A stretch of DNA of 54,772 nt from RGIG3528 sp045629005 (GTDB taxonomy: Bacteria; Bacillota; Clostridia; Lachnospirales; Lachnospiraceae), in NCBI GenBank assembly GCA_045629005.1, contig JAZQQJ010000028.1, positions 1 to 54,772 on the forward strand, given 5' to 3'. Both the position numbers and the translations under genes were made by a program. Every line of letters begins with the position of its first letter. Positions within the stretch are counted from its first letter, which is position 1. The notes under the pieces are model-generated. The model had not been told where the DNA came from, did not search any database, and saw nothing but the letters and a program-made list of their open reading frames with translations. Shown here piece by piece: positions 16,864 to 25,555 of the stretch.

Positions 16864-18669
16864 ATGTCAAGCGCATACATGCCTGTGTCTGCGGCACTTA
16901 TATCGGTAATATTACTGATAGTCTACTGCAGCAAAGAAAAAATCAAAATTAAAGAAAACGATATATACCTGATAATGCTCGTATGCATTCTTCTTGATTC
17001 GTTGCTTGTATCAGGCATATATTTGAATTGTGGGGAAGGCGAGAGCGCAACGCTCATAAGACTTTTCAACAGACTTGACTATATGATGCTCGTAGTATGG
17101 AGCGGCTGCCTGTGCAAATATTCCCACATGGTTCTTCACAAGAAAGACGAGACAGGGTTTAAGAAAAATACAATCATTCAGAATGCCCTGACCGTGCTGC
17201 TTGTAGTTGAATGTATAATGATATGGGTGCTGAAACTCGAAACCATTTCGGAAAACGGCATTATCCAGACCGTTACAGGCCCCGCAGTATATCTTACATT
17301 CTCCTGCTGTGCACTTCACATTTTCCTCAGCTTTATTGCAATTATTTTCAATCTTAAGAAGCTGAGCAGACAGATTGTGCCTGTATTTGTCTTTATCGCA
17401 ATTGCTGCGCTTTGTGCAATAACATTTGTGGTAGATCCTTCCATATCCGGCGTTTCCATGGGACTTGCAATTGTTAATATGACAATGTACTTCACCATTG
17501 AAAATCCTGACGTGCAGATGCTTGAAAAGGTCAACTGGGCGAAGGATGAGGCACAGAAGGCAAACCGTGCAAAGACGGAGTTCCTGTCAAACATGTCCCA
17601 CGAAATAAGGACGCCGCTCAATGCGATTGTTGGATTTTCGGAATGCATAAAGAACGATGAAACGCTTGATGCCGCCAAAAACGATGCAAAAGATATTATG
17701 AGTGCATCGGAAAATCTTCTCGAAATTATCAACGGAATCCTTGATATTTCCAAGATTGAAGCCGGCAAAATGGAAATTATCAATAAGGAATATGACCCTG
17801 TAGAAATGGCCGAAAAGCTTTCAAAGCTTATCGGCACACGAATCGGCGAGAAGCCCATAGAATTCAGAACTCATTTTTCGGAAAAGCTTCCCGGCACACT
17901 TTTCGGCGATGAGACGAAGGTACGCCAGATTATGACGAATCTTCTTACGAATGCCGCCAAGTATACGGAAAGAGGATATATCGATTTCATAATCGATTGT
18001 ACTGTTGAAGGAAATATGGCAAATCTTAAGGTTTCCGTTGCCGACACAGGACATGGAATCAAGGAAGAAGCCATTGATACACTGTTTGACAAGTTTAAGA
18101 GACTTGATGAGGATGAGAAGTCAAACATCGAGGGAACCGGCCTTGGGCTTGCTATTACAAAGCAGCTTGTTGATATGCTCGGCGGCACAATTGAAGTTAA
18201 GAGCGAATACGGAAAAGGCTCGACCTTCACCTTCAAAGTTTCCCAGAAAATTGTCAGCTTTGAACGCAAAGCAAAAGAAGAATTCTCCGATGTGCGCAAG
18301 GATTACACAGGCTACAAGCTTCTTGTTGTTGATGACAATGCAATAAACCGTATGGTCGCAGAGCGTATGTTGGCCATGTATAAGATAAAAGTGGATATGG
18401 CAGCTTCCGGAGAAGAATGTCTTGAAATGTGTCGCATTAGGCAGTATGATATGATACTGCTTGACGATATGATGCCAAAGATGTCCGGACTGGAAACCCT
18501 TAACAAACTGAAGGAAAATTCTTCATTTGCGGTCCCTGTGGTGGCATGTACGGCAAACGCAATTGAAGGAATGCGTGAAATGTACATAGGCAGCGGTTAC
18601 ACCGACTATCTGTCCAAGCCCATTATCTCTGAAGATCTCGGCCGCATTCTGGATAAATACCTGAAATGA
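16864..18669 (+). CDS. Hybrid sensor histidine kinase (7TM - HisKA - HATPase - receiver)
   Basis: 601 residues. About seven transmembrane helices occupy ~1-215, then a short linker and HisKA with NMSHEIRTPLNAIVGFSE (His ~246). The HATPase part contains VRQIMTNLLTNAAKYTERG (N box), VADTGHGI (G1), and GTGLGLAITKQLVDMLGG (G2). A receiver domain fills ~480-601: LLVVDDNAINRMV, phospho-acceptor Asp ~534 in LLDDMMPKMSG, and the conserved Lys in YLSKPI. All catalytic motifs are intact. No separate output gene lies next to it, so the phosphoryl group probably passes to a distant Hpt/regulator or to the cyclase circuit. It follows the pseudokinase at 16 bases and is co-transcribed. Confidence 0.9.
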   Translation: MSSAYMPVSAALISVILLIVYCSKEKIKIKENDIYLIMLVCILLDSLLVSGIYLNCGEGESATLIRLFNRLDYMMLVVWSGCLCKYSHMVLHKKDETGFKKNTIIQNALTVLLVVECIMIWVLKLETISENGIIQTVTGPAVYLTFSCCALHIFLSFIAIIFNLKKLSRQIVPVFVFIAIAALCAITFVVDPSISGVSMGLAIVNMTMYFTIENPDVQMLEKVNWAKDEAQKANRAKTEFLSNMSHEIRTPLNAIVGFSECIKNDETLDAAKNDAKDIMSASENLLEIINGILDISKIEAGKMEIINKEYDPVEMAEKLSKLIGTRIGEKPIEFRTHFSEKLPGTLFGDETKVRQIMTNLLTNAAKYTERGYIDFIIDCTVEGNMANLKVSVADTGHGIKEEAIDTLFDKFKRLDEDEKSNIEGTGLGLAITKQLVDMLGGTIEVKSEYGKGSTFTFKVSQKIVSFERKAKEEFSDVRKDYTGYKLLVVDDNAINRMVAERMLAMYKIKVDMAASGEECLEMCRIRQYDMILLDDMMPKMSGLETLNKLKENSSFAVPVVACTANAIEGMREMYIGSGYTDYLSKPIISEDLGRILDKYLK

Positions 18670-18680
18670 GGAAGAGAGTA

Positions 18681-18952
18681 ATGAAGAAGAAAATTGTTTG
18701 TCTTGGATTAGTGATGATGCTTGTGTTCAGCCTTGTCGGCTGTGAAAGTGCGGAAAGCGTTACACCTGCATTACAGCAATTATGAAGTCTGTAGATTCAT
18801 CTGTGGTTGTCGGAATGGAAGACGAGCCCGAAAACGTCAGAAACACAAAAGTTGTTTTGTTGGATGTGTCCACAGGCGAAAAAGTATGTACAAGAGCATC
18901 CATTCACGACCGTCCCGAAGGCGGATACATAATTGTATATTACGGAGAATAA
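18681..18952 (+). pseudogene. Frameshifted small lipoprotein
   Basis: ATG 18681 after AGGAAGAGAG begins a lipoprotein signal (KKKIVCLGLVMMLVFSLVGC, lipobox Cys at 21) and then SAESVTPALQQL before TGA 18783-18785. In the next frame an ATG at 18782 overlaps that stop and opens 56 residues (KSVDSSVVVGMEDEPENV ... GGYIIVYYGE) to TAA 18950. Read together the two parts look like one ~85-residue lipoprotein split by a one-base shift near 18760-18782. No family is recognised. It sits 11 bases after the hybrid kinase, so it may once have been its ligand-binding partner. Sequencing error is the alternative. Confidence 0.6.
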
Positions 18953-18967
18953 TGAAATGCTGTTTAT

Positions 18968-18995
18968 AAGAAGCCTGCTCTGTGGGCTTCTTTTT
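18968..18995 (+). terminator. Terminator of the signalling cluster
   Basis: Stem AAGAAGCC / GGGCTTCTT followed by T run. Confidence 0.85.
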
Positions 18996-19030
18996 ACTTG
19001 CTAATAATTGTAATTGTCCCGTAAATTGCA

Positions 19031-19786
19031 CAGGCGTTAGGTATAAACTCCCTTTTTTTGCATTCTATGCCTAAAAAAACGCAGGCGTTAGGTATAAAAG
19101 TCAATTTTTGCGCATCTATACCTAATCCGCGGTGCTGTTTAGGTATAAAAGTCGATTTTTGCCGCGTCATGCCTAAAAATTCTCCGGCGTTAGGTACAAA
19201 CCGGTATTTTCTGCTGTTTATACCTAATCCGCGGTGACGTTTAGGTACAGATGAACGATTTCGCCGCGTCTTGCCTAAAAAATAGCCTGCGTTAGGTATA
19301 AAACTAGATTTTTGCGCATCTATACCTAATTCGCGGCGCTGTTTAGGTATAAAAGTCGATTTTTGTCGCGTCATACCTAAAAATTCTCCGGCGTTAGGTA
19401 TAAAAGTCAATTTTTGCGCATCTATACCTAATTCGCGGCGCTGTTTAGGTATAAAAGTCAATTTTTGCCGCGTCTTGCCTAAAAATTCTCCGGCGTTAGG
19501 TACAAACCGGTATTTTCTGCTGTTTATACCTAATCCGCGGCACTGTTTAGGTATAAAAGTCGATTTTTGCCGCGTCATACCTAAAAATTCTCCGGTGTTA
19601 GGTATAAAACTAGATTTTTGCGCATCTATACCTAATTCGCGGTGCTGTTTAGGTATAAATGTCGATTTTCGCCGCGTCATGCCTAAAAATTCTCCGGCGT
19701 TAGGTACAAACCGGTATTTTCTGCTGTTTATACCTAATCCGCGGTGACGTTTAGGTACAGATGAACGATTTCGCCGCGTCTTGCTA
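19031..19786. repeat. Palindromic repeat array, family TTAGGTA/TACCTAA, 51-bp period (array 2, about 15 units)
   Basis: Same family as 4195-4632, larger and very regular. Two unit versions alternate, one with the inner segment GTCGATTTTTGCCGCGTC and one with TTTTTGCGCATCTA. Because the period is 51 bases and the arms are palindromic, both strands stay open for long stretches and both would encode 17-residue repeats with an IPN/IPK and LGI core; the minus strand is open for 269 codons. I treat these as non-coding. Nothing else is seen in the 1069 bases between the broken lipoprotein and the DAHP synthase gene, apart from the terminator and promoter listed. Confidence 0.92.
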
Positions 19787-19813
19787 ACCTTCTGTTGCTC
19801 CAATAGAATTTCC

Positions 19814-19842
19814 TTGACATACAGTGAAGTTTGGTGTGTAAT
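19814..19842 (+). promoter_or_regulatory. Putative promoter of the aromatic biosynthesis genes
   Basis: -35 TTGACA 19814-19819, 17-base spacer, -10-like TGTAAT 19837-19842, leaving a leader of about 170 bases before the DAHP synthase start. The leader shows no clear terminator. Confidence 0.5.
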
Positions 19843-20021
19843 TTTGTGATATGGTACAGACCAATTGCGGCATCTCTCTTTTTTGAATATCTTTATTTAT
19901 GAGTGGAATCGTAAAAAAAGATGATGCGAGTTTTAGCATATCGATGCAAGGGACTGTGCTAACGTCAGTTGCTTCAAATTATATGAAGAAAATAATGTTT
20001 TTAAATATAAGGAGTAAAGCC

Positions 20022-21026
20022 ATGATTATCGTATTAAAGGAAAATGCCGAACAGGCAAAGCGCGACCAGCTTATCGGCTGGCTTAAGGAAAAAGGTTTGG
20101 ATGTGCACATTTCTGTTGGTAAATATCAGACTGTGCTTGGTTTGATTGGTGATACGGCAAGCGTTGATGTCGATCTCATCGACAGCCTTGATATTGTTGA
20201 CTCGGTTAAGAAGGTTTCCGAAACCTTTAAGTGCTGCAACAGAAAGTTCCACCCGGAGGATACTGTTGTTGAAGTCGGTGATGTTAAGATAGGCGGCGGC
20301 AATTTCTGTATGATTGCGGGTCCCTGCTCGGTTGAGTCCGAAGAGCAGATTATCGGCATTGCGAAGGAAGTTAAGAAGGCGGGCGCAAACATGCTTCGTG
20401 GCGGCGCATTCAAGCCGAGAACTTCCCCCTATGACTTCCAGGGACTTAAGGCAGAAGGCCTTGAGCTTCTGAAGATTGCAAGAAAAGAAACAGGTCTTCC
20501 CATTGTTACTGAAATCATGAGTGTATCAGACCTTGCTCTGTTTGAAGATATCGATGTGCTCCAGGTTGGTGCAAGAAACATGCAGAATTTCGACCTTCTG
20601 AAGGAGCTTGGCTCATTCGGAAAGCCCATACTTCTCAAACGCGGACTTGCAAATACCTTGAAGGAACTTCTTATGAGCGCTGAGTACATTATGGCCAGCG
20701 GCAATGAGAACGTAATTCTTTGCGAGAGAGGTATTCGTACATACAGCGACTACCTCAGAAATACTCTTGATTTGGCAGCTGTTCCTATGCTCCATGAGCT
20801 TTCACATCTTCCTGTTATCGTTGACCCGAGCCACGCTACAGGCATTTCCAGAATCGTTCCGCCTATGGCACTTGCAGCCACAGCCTGCGGAAGCGACGGC
20901 CTCATCATAGAGGTTCACAACGACCCGAAGCATGCACTTTGCGACGGTGCGCAGTCACTCACACCGGATGAATATGCAGCACTTGCCAAGAGAGTAAAGG
21001 CTGTCAGAGAGGTATCCTTATGTTAG
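20022..21026 (+). CDS. aroF: 3-deoxy-7-phosphoheptulonate (DAHP) synthase
   Basis: 334 residues from ATG 20022, AAGGAG eight bases upstream; upstream in-frame codons to 19899 lack a ribosome site. The enzyme condenses phosphoenolpyruvate with erythrose 4-phosphate, the first step of the shikimate pathway. Residues ~1-70 (MIIVLKENAEQAKRDQLIGW ... GLIGDT) are the ferredoxin-like regulatory domain of the AroA-beta/AroF type found in Thermotoga and clostridia. The catalytic barrel shows MIAGPCSVES, LRGGAFKPRTSPYDFQGL, LQVGARNMQN, LLKRG and PVIVDPSHATG, all with their metal- and PEP-binding residues. The gene overlaps tyrA by seven bases. Tyrosine or phenylalanine feedback is likely but not shown by sequence. 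Confidence 0.93.
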   Translation: MIIVLKENAEQAKRDQLIGWLKEKGLDVHISVGKYQTVLGLIGDTASVDVDLIDSLDIVDSVKKVSETFKCCNRKFHPEDTVVEVGDVKIGGGNFCMIAGPCSVESEEQIIGIAKEVKKAGANMLRGGAFKPRTSPYDFQGLKAEGLELLKIARKETGLPIVTEIMSVSDLALFEDIDVLQVGARNMQNFDLLKELGSFGKPILLKRGLANTLKELLMSAEYIMASGNENVILCERGIRTYSDYLRNTLDLAAVPMLHELSHLPVIVDPSHATGISRIVPPMALAATACGSDGLIIEVHNDPKHALCDGAQSLTPDEYAALAKRVKAVREVSLC

Positions 21027-21850
21027 TCGGAATTGTTGGTCTTGGCTTAATTGGCGGATCTTTTGCAAAAGCATACACGAAAACGGGACACGAGGTTCTT
21101 GCGGCAGATGTCGATGAATCGGTTCTGAAGTTTGCCGAGATGTCCGACATCGTTGATGGCGAGCTTACAAGAGATAAATTAAAGGAATGCGACCTTATTC
21201 TTCTGTGTGCATACGCAGGTGCAACAGTGCAGTATCTTGAGGAAAACGGACCGTACATCGGCTCAAAGCCCATTGTGATCGACTGCTGCGGCATTAAGCG
21301 CGCGGTTGTTGACAGATGTATGGAGCTTGCAAAACAGTACGGTTTCACATATGCGGGCGGACATCCCATGGCAGGCACGCAGTTCTCCGGCATCAAATAT
21401 TCCAAAGCAGATATGTACGAAGGCGCTCCGATGGTCATCGTTCCGCCTGATTACAACGACATTTATCTTCTTGATAAGATTAAAAGGATGCTCCTCCCCG
21501 TCGGCTTCGAGACGATTACCGTAACATCGGCCCAAAAGCATGACGAGATGATTGCATACACGTCCCAGCTTGCGCATATCGTTTCGAATGCGTACATCAA
21601 GAGCCCCACAGTGCGCGAACACAACGGAATGTCCGCAGGAAGCTACAAGGACATGACTAGAGTTGCATGGCTGAGCCCCGAGATGTGGACAGAGCTCTGT
21701 ATGTGCAATCGCGACAATCTTTTAAAAGAAATGGATATCCTTTGTGATAACCTTCAAAAATACAAGGAAGCCCTTGAAAATGAGGATTCCGAGAAACTTA
21801 AACAGCTCTTCCTTGAGGGCAAACTTATGAAGGAAGAAGTGGACAGCTGA
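21020..21850 (+). CDS. tyrA: Prephenate dehydrogenase
   Basis: 276 residues, ATG 21020 inside the end of the DAHP synthase gene. The N-terminus VGIVGLGLIGGSFAKA is the NAD(P)-binding Rossmann motif. GGHPMAGTQFSGI holds the conserved active-site histidine, and TSAQKHDEMIAYTSQLAHIV contains the second conserved His region. GSYKDMTRVAWLSPEMW is the helical dimerisation domain signature. The enzyme makes 4-hydroxyphenylpyruvate for tyrosine. It has no ACT domain, so regulation probably lies on the DAHP synthase. Overlap with aroF indicates one transcript. Confidence 0.92.
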   Translation: MLVGIVGLGLIGGSFAKAYTKTGHEVLAADVDESVLKFAEMSDIVDGELTRDKLKECDLILLCAYAGATVQYLEENGPYIGSKPIVIDCCGIKRAVVDRCMELAKQYGFTYAGGHPMAGTQFSGIKYSKADMYEGAPMVIVPPDYNDIYLLDKIKRMLLPVGFETITVTSAQKHDEMIAYTSQLAHIVSNAYIKSPTVREHNGMSAGSYKDMTRVAWLSPEMWTELCMCNRDNLLKEMDILCDNLQKYKEALENEDSEKLKQLFLEGKLMKEEVDS

Positions 21851-21859
21851 TGTCCGGGA

Positions 21860-21990
21860 AATGAAGGCAAATGCAGGATGCAAGCGGACGCAGAAATTCA
21901 GGCGAATGCAATGCACATGCGAATGCAAAAATGCAAGCAAATGTGAGATGCATGCGAATGCAACTAGTGAATGCATATAAATGAAAGTGG
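21860..21990. repeat. Low-complexity AATGCA-rich tract between tyrA and aroB
   Basis: About ten degenerate copies of AATGCA / GCGAATGCAA in 130 bases, flanked by GACAGCTGAT at 21842 and 21995. Confidence 0.65.
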
Positions 21991-22005
21991 AGGTAGACAG
22001 CTGAT

Positions 22006-23049
22006 ATGCTTACAATCCCCGTGAAAGCATCGAAATCATACGATGTATGTATTGGAAAAGGATTATTGTCGTCCGGTTCAAATTACATAGTAAATAATCT
22101 TCGCGGCAAATCCGTAATGGTCGTATCCGATGAAAATGTTTACGGATTGTATGGGAAAAAGCTGGAATCCATGCTTGATGATGCGAAGATAAATCATCAT
22201 AAGTTTGTATTCGCACCCGGCGAGCAGAGCAAGAACCTCAAGGTTTACGGCGAGCTCCTCGAGGAAATGTGCAAGGACAAGCTCACAAGAAGTGATGTCA
22301 TTCTTGCGCTTGGCGGCGGTGTTGTAGGTGATTTGTCAGGCTTTGCCGCAGCAACATACCAGCGCGGTATTGATTTTGTCCAGATTCCCACGTCACTCCT
22401 TGCTGCTGTTGATTCTTCCGTCGGAGGAAAGACCGGCGTTGACCTTGAAAACGGCAAGAACCAGGTTGGTGCTTTCTGCCAGCCGTTAAACGTATTATGT
22501 GACGTTGACACGCTCAGCACGCTTCCGAAGGAAGAGTACGAGAACGGATGCGGTGAAATCATTAAATATGCCATGATTTCCGATAAAGACCTGTTTGAAA
22601 GCCTTAAAAACAAGCCTGTTATCGAGCAGTACGAGGAAGTAATAGGCAGATGCGTTTCCATAAAACGTGATTTCGTTGAAAAAGACGAATTTGATACGGG
22701 TTTACGAATGATGCTGAACTTCGGCCATACAATAGGCCATGGCGTTGAGAAGTGCAGCGGTTACACAATCCCGCACGGCAGAGCGGTTGCAGCAGGCATG
22801 GCGCTTATTACAAAGGCTTCCGTGAAAATGGGAATATGCCCGGAAAGCGTATATGACGAGCTCGTGAGCCTCCTTAAAATGTACAATCTCCCCTACGAGA
22901 CGGAATTTAAGGCTGAGGACCTTGCAGACGTCATAATGACCGATAAAAAGAGCAACGGTGACACACTGACACTTGTTGTGCCCGTCGAAATCGGTAAATG
23001 TGAGCTGCGTAAAATCCCGAAGAACACAATAACCGAGTGGCTCTGCTGA
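22006..23049 (+). CDS. aroB: 3-dehydroquinate synthase
   Basis: 347 residues, ATG 22006 behind GGAGG. The enzyme converts DAHP to 3-dehydroquinate in a zinc- and NAD-dependent reaction. Visible motifs are VVSDENVYGLYG, FAPGEQSKNL, LALGGGVVGDLSGFAA (NAD binding), IPTSLLAAVDSSVGGKTG (active site), GCGEIIKYAM (first zinc ligand Glu), and NFGHTIGHGVE and IPHGRAVAAGM (zinc-binding histidines). Length is normal for the family. It follows tyrA after a repeat-rich gap, so it may be on the same message. Its last codons (ITEWLC) are partly duplicated just downstream at 23064-23084. Confidence 0.93.
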   Translation: MLTIPVKASKSYDVCIGKGLLSSGSNYIVNNLRGKSVMVVSDENVYGLYGKKLESMLDDAKINHHKFVFAPGEQSKNLKVYGELLEEMCKDKLTRSDVILALGGGVVGDLSGFAAATYQRGIDFVQIPTSLLAAVDSSVGGKTGVDLENGKNQVGAFCQPLNVLCDVDTLSTLPKEEYENGCGEIIKYAMISDKDLFESLKNKPVIEQYEEVIGRCVSIKRDFVEKDEFDTGLRMMLNFGHTIGHGVEKCSGYTIPHGRAVAAGMALITKASVKMGICPESVYDELVSLLKMYNLPYETEFKAEDLADVIMTDKKSNGDTLTLVVPVEIGKCELRKIPKNTITEWLC

Positions 23050-23101
23050 AAAACATAAAAGCAATAACCGAGAGGCTTGGCTGAAATCCCACATAAATCC
23101 C

Positions 23102-23233
23102 TTGACATACTACTTCTTTGTTTGGTAGAATACCCCCCGGCATAAGGGGTGGAGACTGTCATGCAAATACTATTTTGCATTTATGCTTAACTAAGTCTGT
23201 TCAGAGACCCGCTTTTGGCGTGGTCTCTTTTTC
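23102..23233 (+). promoter_or_regulatory. pyk promoter and terminator-containing leader (possible attenuator)
   Basis: -35 TTGACA 23102-23107, 18-base spacer, -10 TAGAAT 23126-23131. The leader then holds CCCC/GGGG hairpin 23133-23149, a possible leader peptide ATG 23161 to TAA 23190 (MQILFCIYA) with GGAG six bases upstream, a hairpin ATGCAAA/TTTGCAT overlapping that peptide, and an intrinsic terminator AGAGACC-CGC...GCG-T-GGTCTCT at 23203-23228 followed by a T run. The terminator stands 55 bases before the pyk start, so read-through must be controlled or constitutively partial. Confidence 0.65.
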
Positions 23234-23285
23234 CTTTTTCCAATCATGAAAGACACACCAAGAAACCGCACAAAGGAGACATAAT

Positions 23286-24698
23286 ATGAGAAAAACTAAG
23301 ATTATCTGCACTATAGGCCCCGCATCTACGGGCGAGGAAATAATTGAAAAGCTGATGCTTGCGGGAATGAACGTTGCAAGACTGAACTTCTCACACGGCT
23401 CACATGAGGAACACAAGGAACGCATCGATCTTATCAAGAGCGCACGCGCAAAGCTTGGGCTTCCTGTTGCCATTATGCTTGATACAAAAGGCCCCGAGTA
23501 CCGCATCGGTGTCTTCAAAAACGGCAAAGAGCAGCTTGAAGAGGGTGCAGAATTCACATTTACGCCCGATGAAATTAAGGGTGATGCTACAAAGGTTTCC
23601 GTCAGCTACAAGAATCTTGCAAAGGAAATGAAGCCCGGTGACAGAATCCTTGTAAATAACGGTCTTCTGATTTTTGAAGTAAAAGAAATCAAGGATAAGG
23701 ATGTCGTATGCACATGCCTTTCAGGCGGTACAATCTCTGACAGAAAGAGCATGAGCTTCCCTGAAAAAATACTTAAGCAGGACTATTTAAGCGAAAGAGA
23801 TAAGGAAGACCTTTTGTTTGGTATTGAGCAGGGAGTCGACTTTATTGCTTGCTCGTTCGTTTCGCAGAAACAGGATATTCTGGACGTTAAGCAATTCCTT
23901 GCAGCGCACGGTGGCGAAAATCTTTCTCTCATTGCGAAAATCGAGAATCAGCCCGGTGTTGACAACATCGAAGAAATCGTAAGTGTATGCGACGGCATTA
24001 TGATCGGCCGTGGTGATATGGGTGTTGAGATTCCGTTTGAAGAGCTTCCTTCCATCCAGAAGCAGCTTATTACAAAGTGCAGAATGCTCGGAAAGCGCGT
24101 AATCACGGCAACAGAGATGCTTGAATCAATGATTACGAATCCCCGCCCTACAAGAGCGGAAATCTCCGACGTGGCAAATGCTGTGTACGACGGAACAAGC
24201 GCAGTTATGCTTTCCGGCGAAACAGCAGCAGGTAAATATCCTGAGCTTACCGTTCAGACAATGTCAAAGATTGTCCTCAGAACAGAGCAGAGTATTCACT
24301 ATAAAAAGCGTTTCTACACAACAGAATTCACAATTAAAAACAACATGGATGCCATTTCCCATTCCGCATGTGCCCTTGCAATGGACCTGGAAGCAAAGGC
24401 CATCGCTGTATGCTCCATTTCGGGTATGACTGCAAGAATGGTTTCACGTTTCCGCCCGCCCGTTGATATTGTTGGTGTGTGCACCGACGAAAGAACATGC
24501 AGAAAGCTTGCATTAAGCTGGGGCGTAACACCGATTATGTCTGAAGAGGTTCCTTCAATCGACGTTCTTTTCTACACAACAAAGAATCTTGTTAAGAAAA
24601 CGCTGGAACTTCAGGAAGGCGATAAGATTATCATTACCGGCGGCTCCGTAATCAGCCAGACCGGCGCAACAAATACAATAAGAATTGAGACAATTTAG
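23286..24698 (+). CDS. pyk: Pyruvate kinase
   Basis: 470 residues, ATG 23286 with AAAGGAG upstream. It converts PEP and ADP to pyruvate and ATP in glycolysis. Motifs: TKIICTIGPAS at the start, MNVARLNFSHGSHEEH (phosphate binding), MLDTKGPEYRIG, the beta-barrel B domain (~70-165), IAKIENQPGVDNIEEIV with the catalytic lysine, IGRGDMGVEIPFE, VITATEMLESM and AVMLSGETAAGKYP. The C-terminal allosteric domain (~340-470) is complete, and no extra PEP-utilizing domain is present. Next to aroF, tyrA and aroB it competes for the same PEP. A terminator-containing leader precedes it. Confidence 0.95.
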   Translation: MRKTKIICTIGPASTGEEIIEKLMLAGMNVARLNFSHGSHEEHKERIDLIKSARAKLGLPVAIMLDTKGPEYRIGVFKNGKEQLEEGAEFTFTPDEIKGDATKVSVSYKNLAKEMKPGDRILVNNGLLIFEVKEIKDKDVVCTCLSGGTISDRKSMSFPEKILKQDYLSERDKEDLLFGIEQGVDFIACSFVSQKQDILDVKQFLAAHGGENLSLIAKIENQPGVDNIEEIVSVCDGIMIGRGDMGVEIPFEELPSIQKQLITKCRMLGKRVITATEMLESMITNPRPTRAEISDVANAVYDGTSAVMLSGETAAGKYPELTVQTMSKIVLRTEQSIHYKKRFYTTEFTIKNNMDAISHSACALAMDLEAKAIAVCSISGMTARMVSRFRPPVDIVGVCTDERTCRKLALSWGVTPIMSEEVPSIDVLFYTTKNLVKKTLELQEGDKIIITGGSVISQTGATNTIRIETI

Positions 24699-24715
24699 TT
24701 TGATTATGCTATAAT
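24685..24715 (+). promoter_or_regulatory. Putative promoter of the response-regulator transcript
   Basis: TTGAGA 24685-24690 and a consensus TATAAT 24710-24715 with a 19-base spacer, overlapping the end of pyk. Direct repeats ATGCAATGTGAA at ~24719 and ~24753 follow and could be binding sites for the regulator. Confidence 0.45.
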
Positions 24716-24798
24716 CGATGCAATGTGAACCGGTCACGCGCCATCGCATCATGCAATGTGAAATCCATGCGCACACTGCATTGAACCAAGGAGCATAA

Positions 24799-25482
24799 AT
24801 GAGCAAAATTCTTATAATCGAAGATGATGTTAAAATAGGAAATCTCGAGGAAGAGATTCTCTCGGGAGAAGGCTTTGCCTGCGTTCGCGCATATTCGGGG
24901 ACGGAGGCATTGCTTGTGTTGAAGAGCGAAACTCCGGATATTATTATTCTTGATTTGATGCTCCCCGGCATGTCGGGAGAAGATTTGCTTCCGCACATAA
25001 AGGACATTCCTGTTATTGCCGTGAGTGCAAAGGGAAGCGTGGATGACAGAGTGGACGTCTTAATGAAGGGCGCAGCGGATTTCCTTGTAAAGCCGTTTTC
25101 TCCCAAGGAGCTTGTAGCCAGAGTAAAGGTTCAGCTCAGAAAGCCCGCCGGAAAGACAAACACCTATACCTTCGGCAATTTATCTTTAAATGATTCCGAA
25201 CACATTGTAACCGTAGGCGGCAAGCCTGTTTCACTCACAAGGACCGAGTATGCGGTATTAAAGCTTTTGATGCAGAATCCGACGCAGGTTTTCACAAAAG
25301 CGGTAATCCTTGACAATCTTTTCGAAGATACGCCTGATTGCACCGACAGTTCCCTTAAAACCCACATTAGCCATTTGCGCGCCAAGTTGAAGGCTGTGGA
25401 TGGCAATGACTACATAGAAGCGGTTTGGGGAATCGGATTTAAGATGGCGGATATCTCAACTGTTTCTCAACCATTTGCTTAA
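24799..25482 (+). CDS. OmpR/PhoB-family response regulator
   Basis: 227 residues, ATG 24799 (AAGGAG upstream). The receiver domain (~1-115) has ILIIEDDVKIGN, phospho-acceptor Asp ~52 in ILDLMLPGMSG, the Thr/Ser switch in VIAVSAKG and Lys in FLVKPFSP. A winged-helix Trans_reg_C domain fills ~130-220 (LTRTEYAVLKLLMQNPTQVF; SSLKTHISHLRAKL; VWGIGFKM). It lies ahead of an ABC transporter and a kinase in the same direction; the order resembles antimicrobial-peptide sensing and resistance modules of Firmicutes. Its partner is presumably the kinase at 27350. Confidence 0.9.
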   Translation: MSKILIIEDDVKIGNLEEEILSGEGFACVRAYSGTEALLVLKSETPDIIILDLMLPGMSGEDLLPHIKDIPVIAVSAKGSVDDRVDVLMKGAADFLVKPFSPKELVARVKVQLRKPAGKTNTYTFGNLSLNDSEHIVTVGGKPVSLTRTEYAVLKLLMQNPTQVFTKAVILDNLFEDTPDCTDSSLKTHISHLRAKLKAVDGNDYIEAVWGIGFKMADISTVSQPFA

Positions 25483-25555
25483 CCATATCTTTATCACCCC
25501 TTGATAATATATCCTCATCAGAAACCCAACAGGGTATTAAGGAGGACAAAAAAGA

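Noticed and set aside
18994..19803. 269-codon minus-strand reading frame as a gene
   Set aside because: It consists only of the 51-bp palindromic unit, has no ribosome site, and an equivalent peptide repeat is open on the other strand.
23132..23233. T-box or known riboswitch before pyk
   Set aside because: No T-box sequence and no known aptamer core is visible; only hairpins and a terminator.
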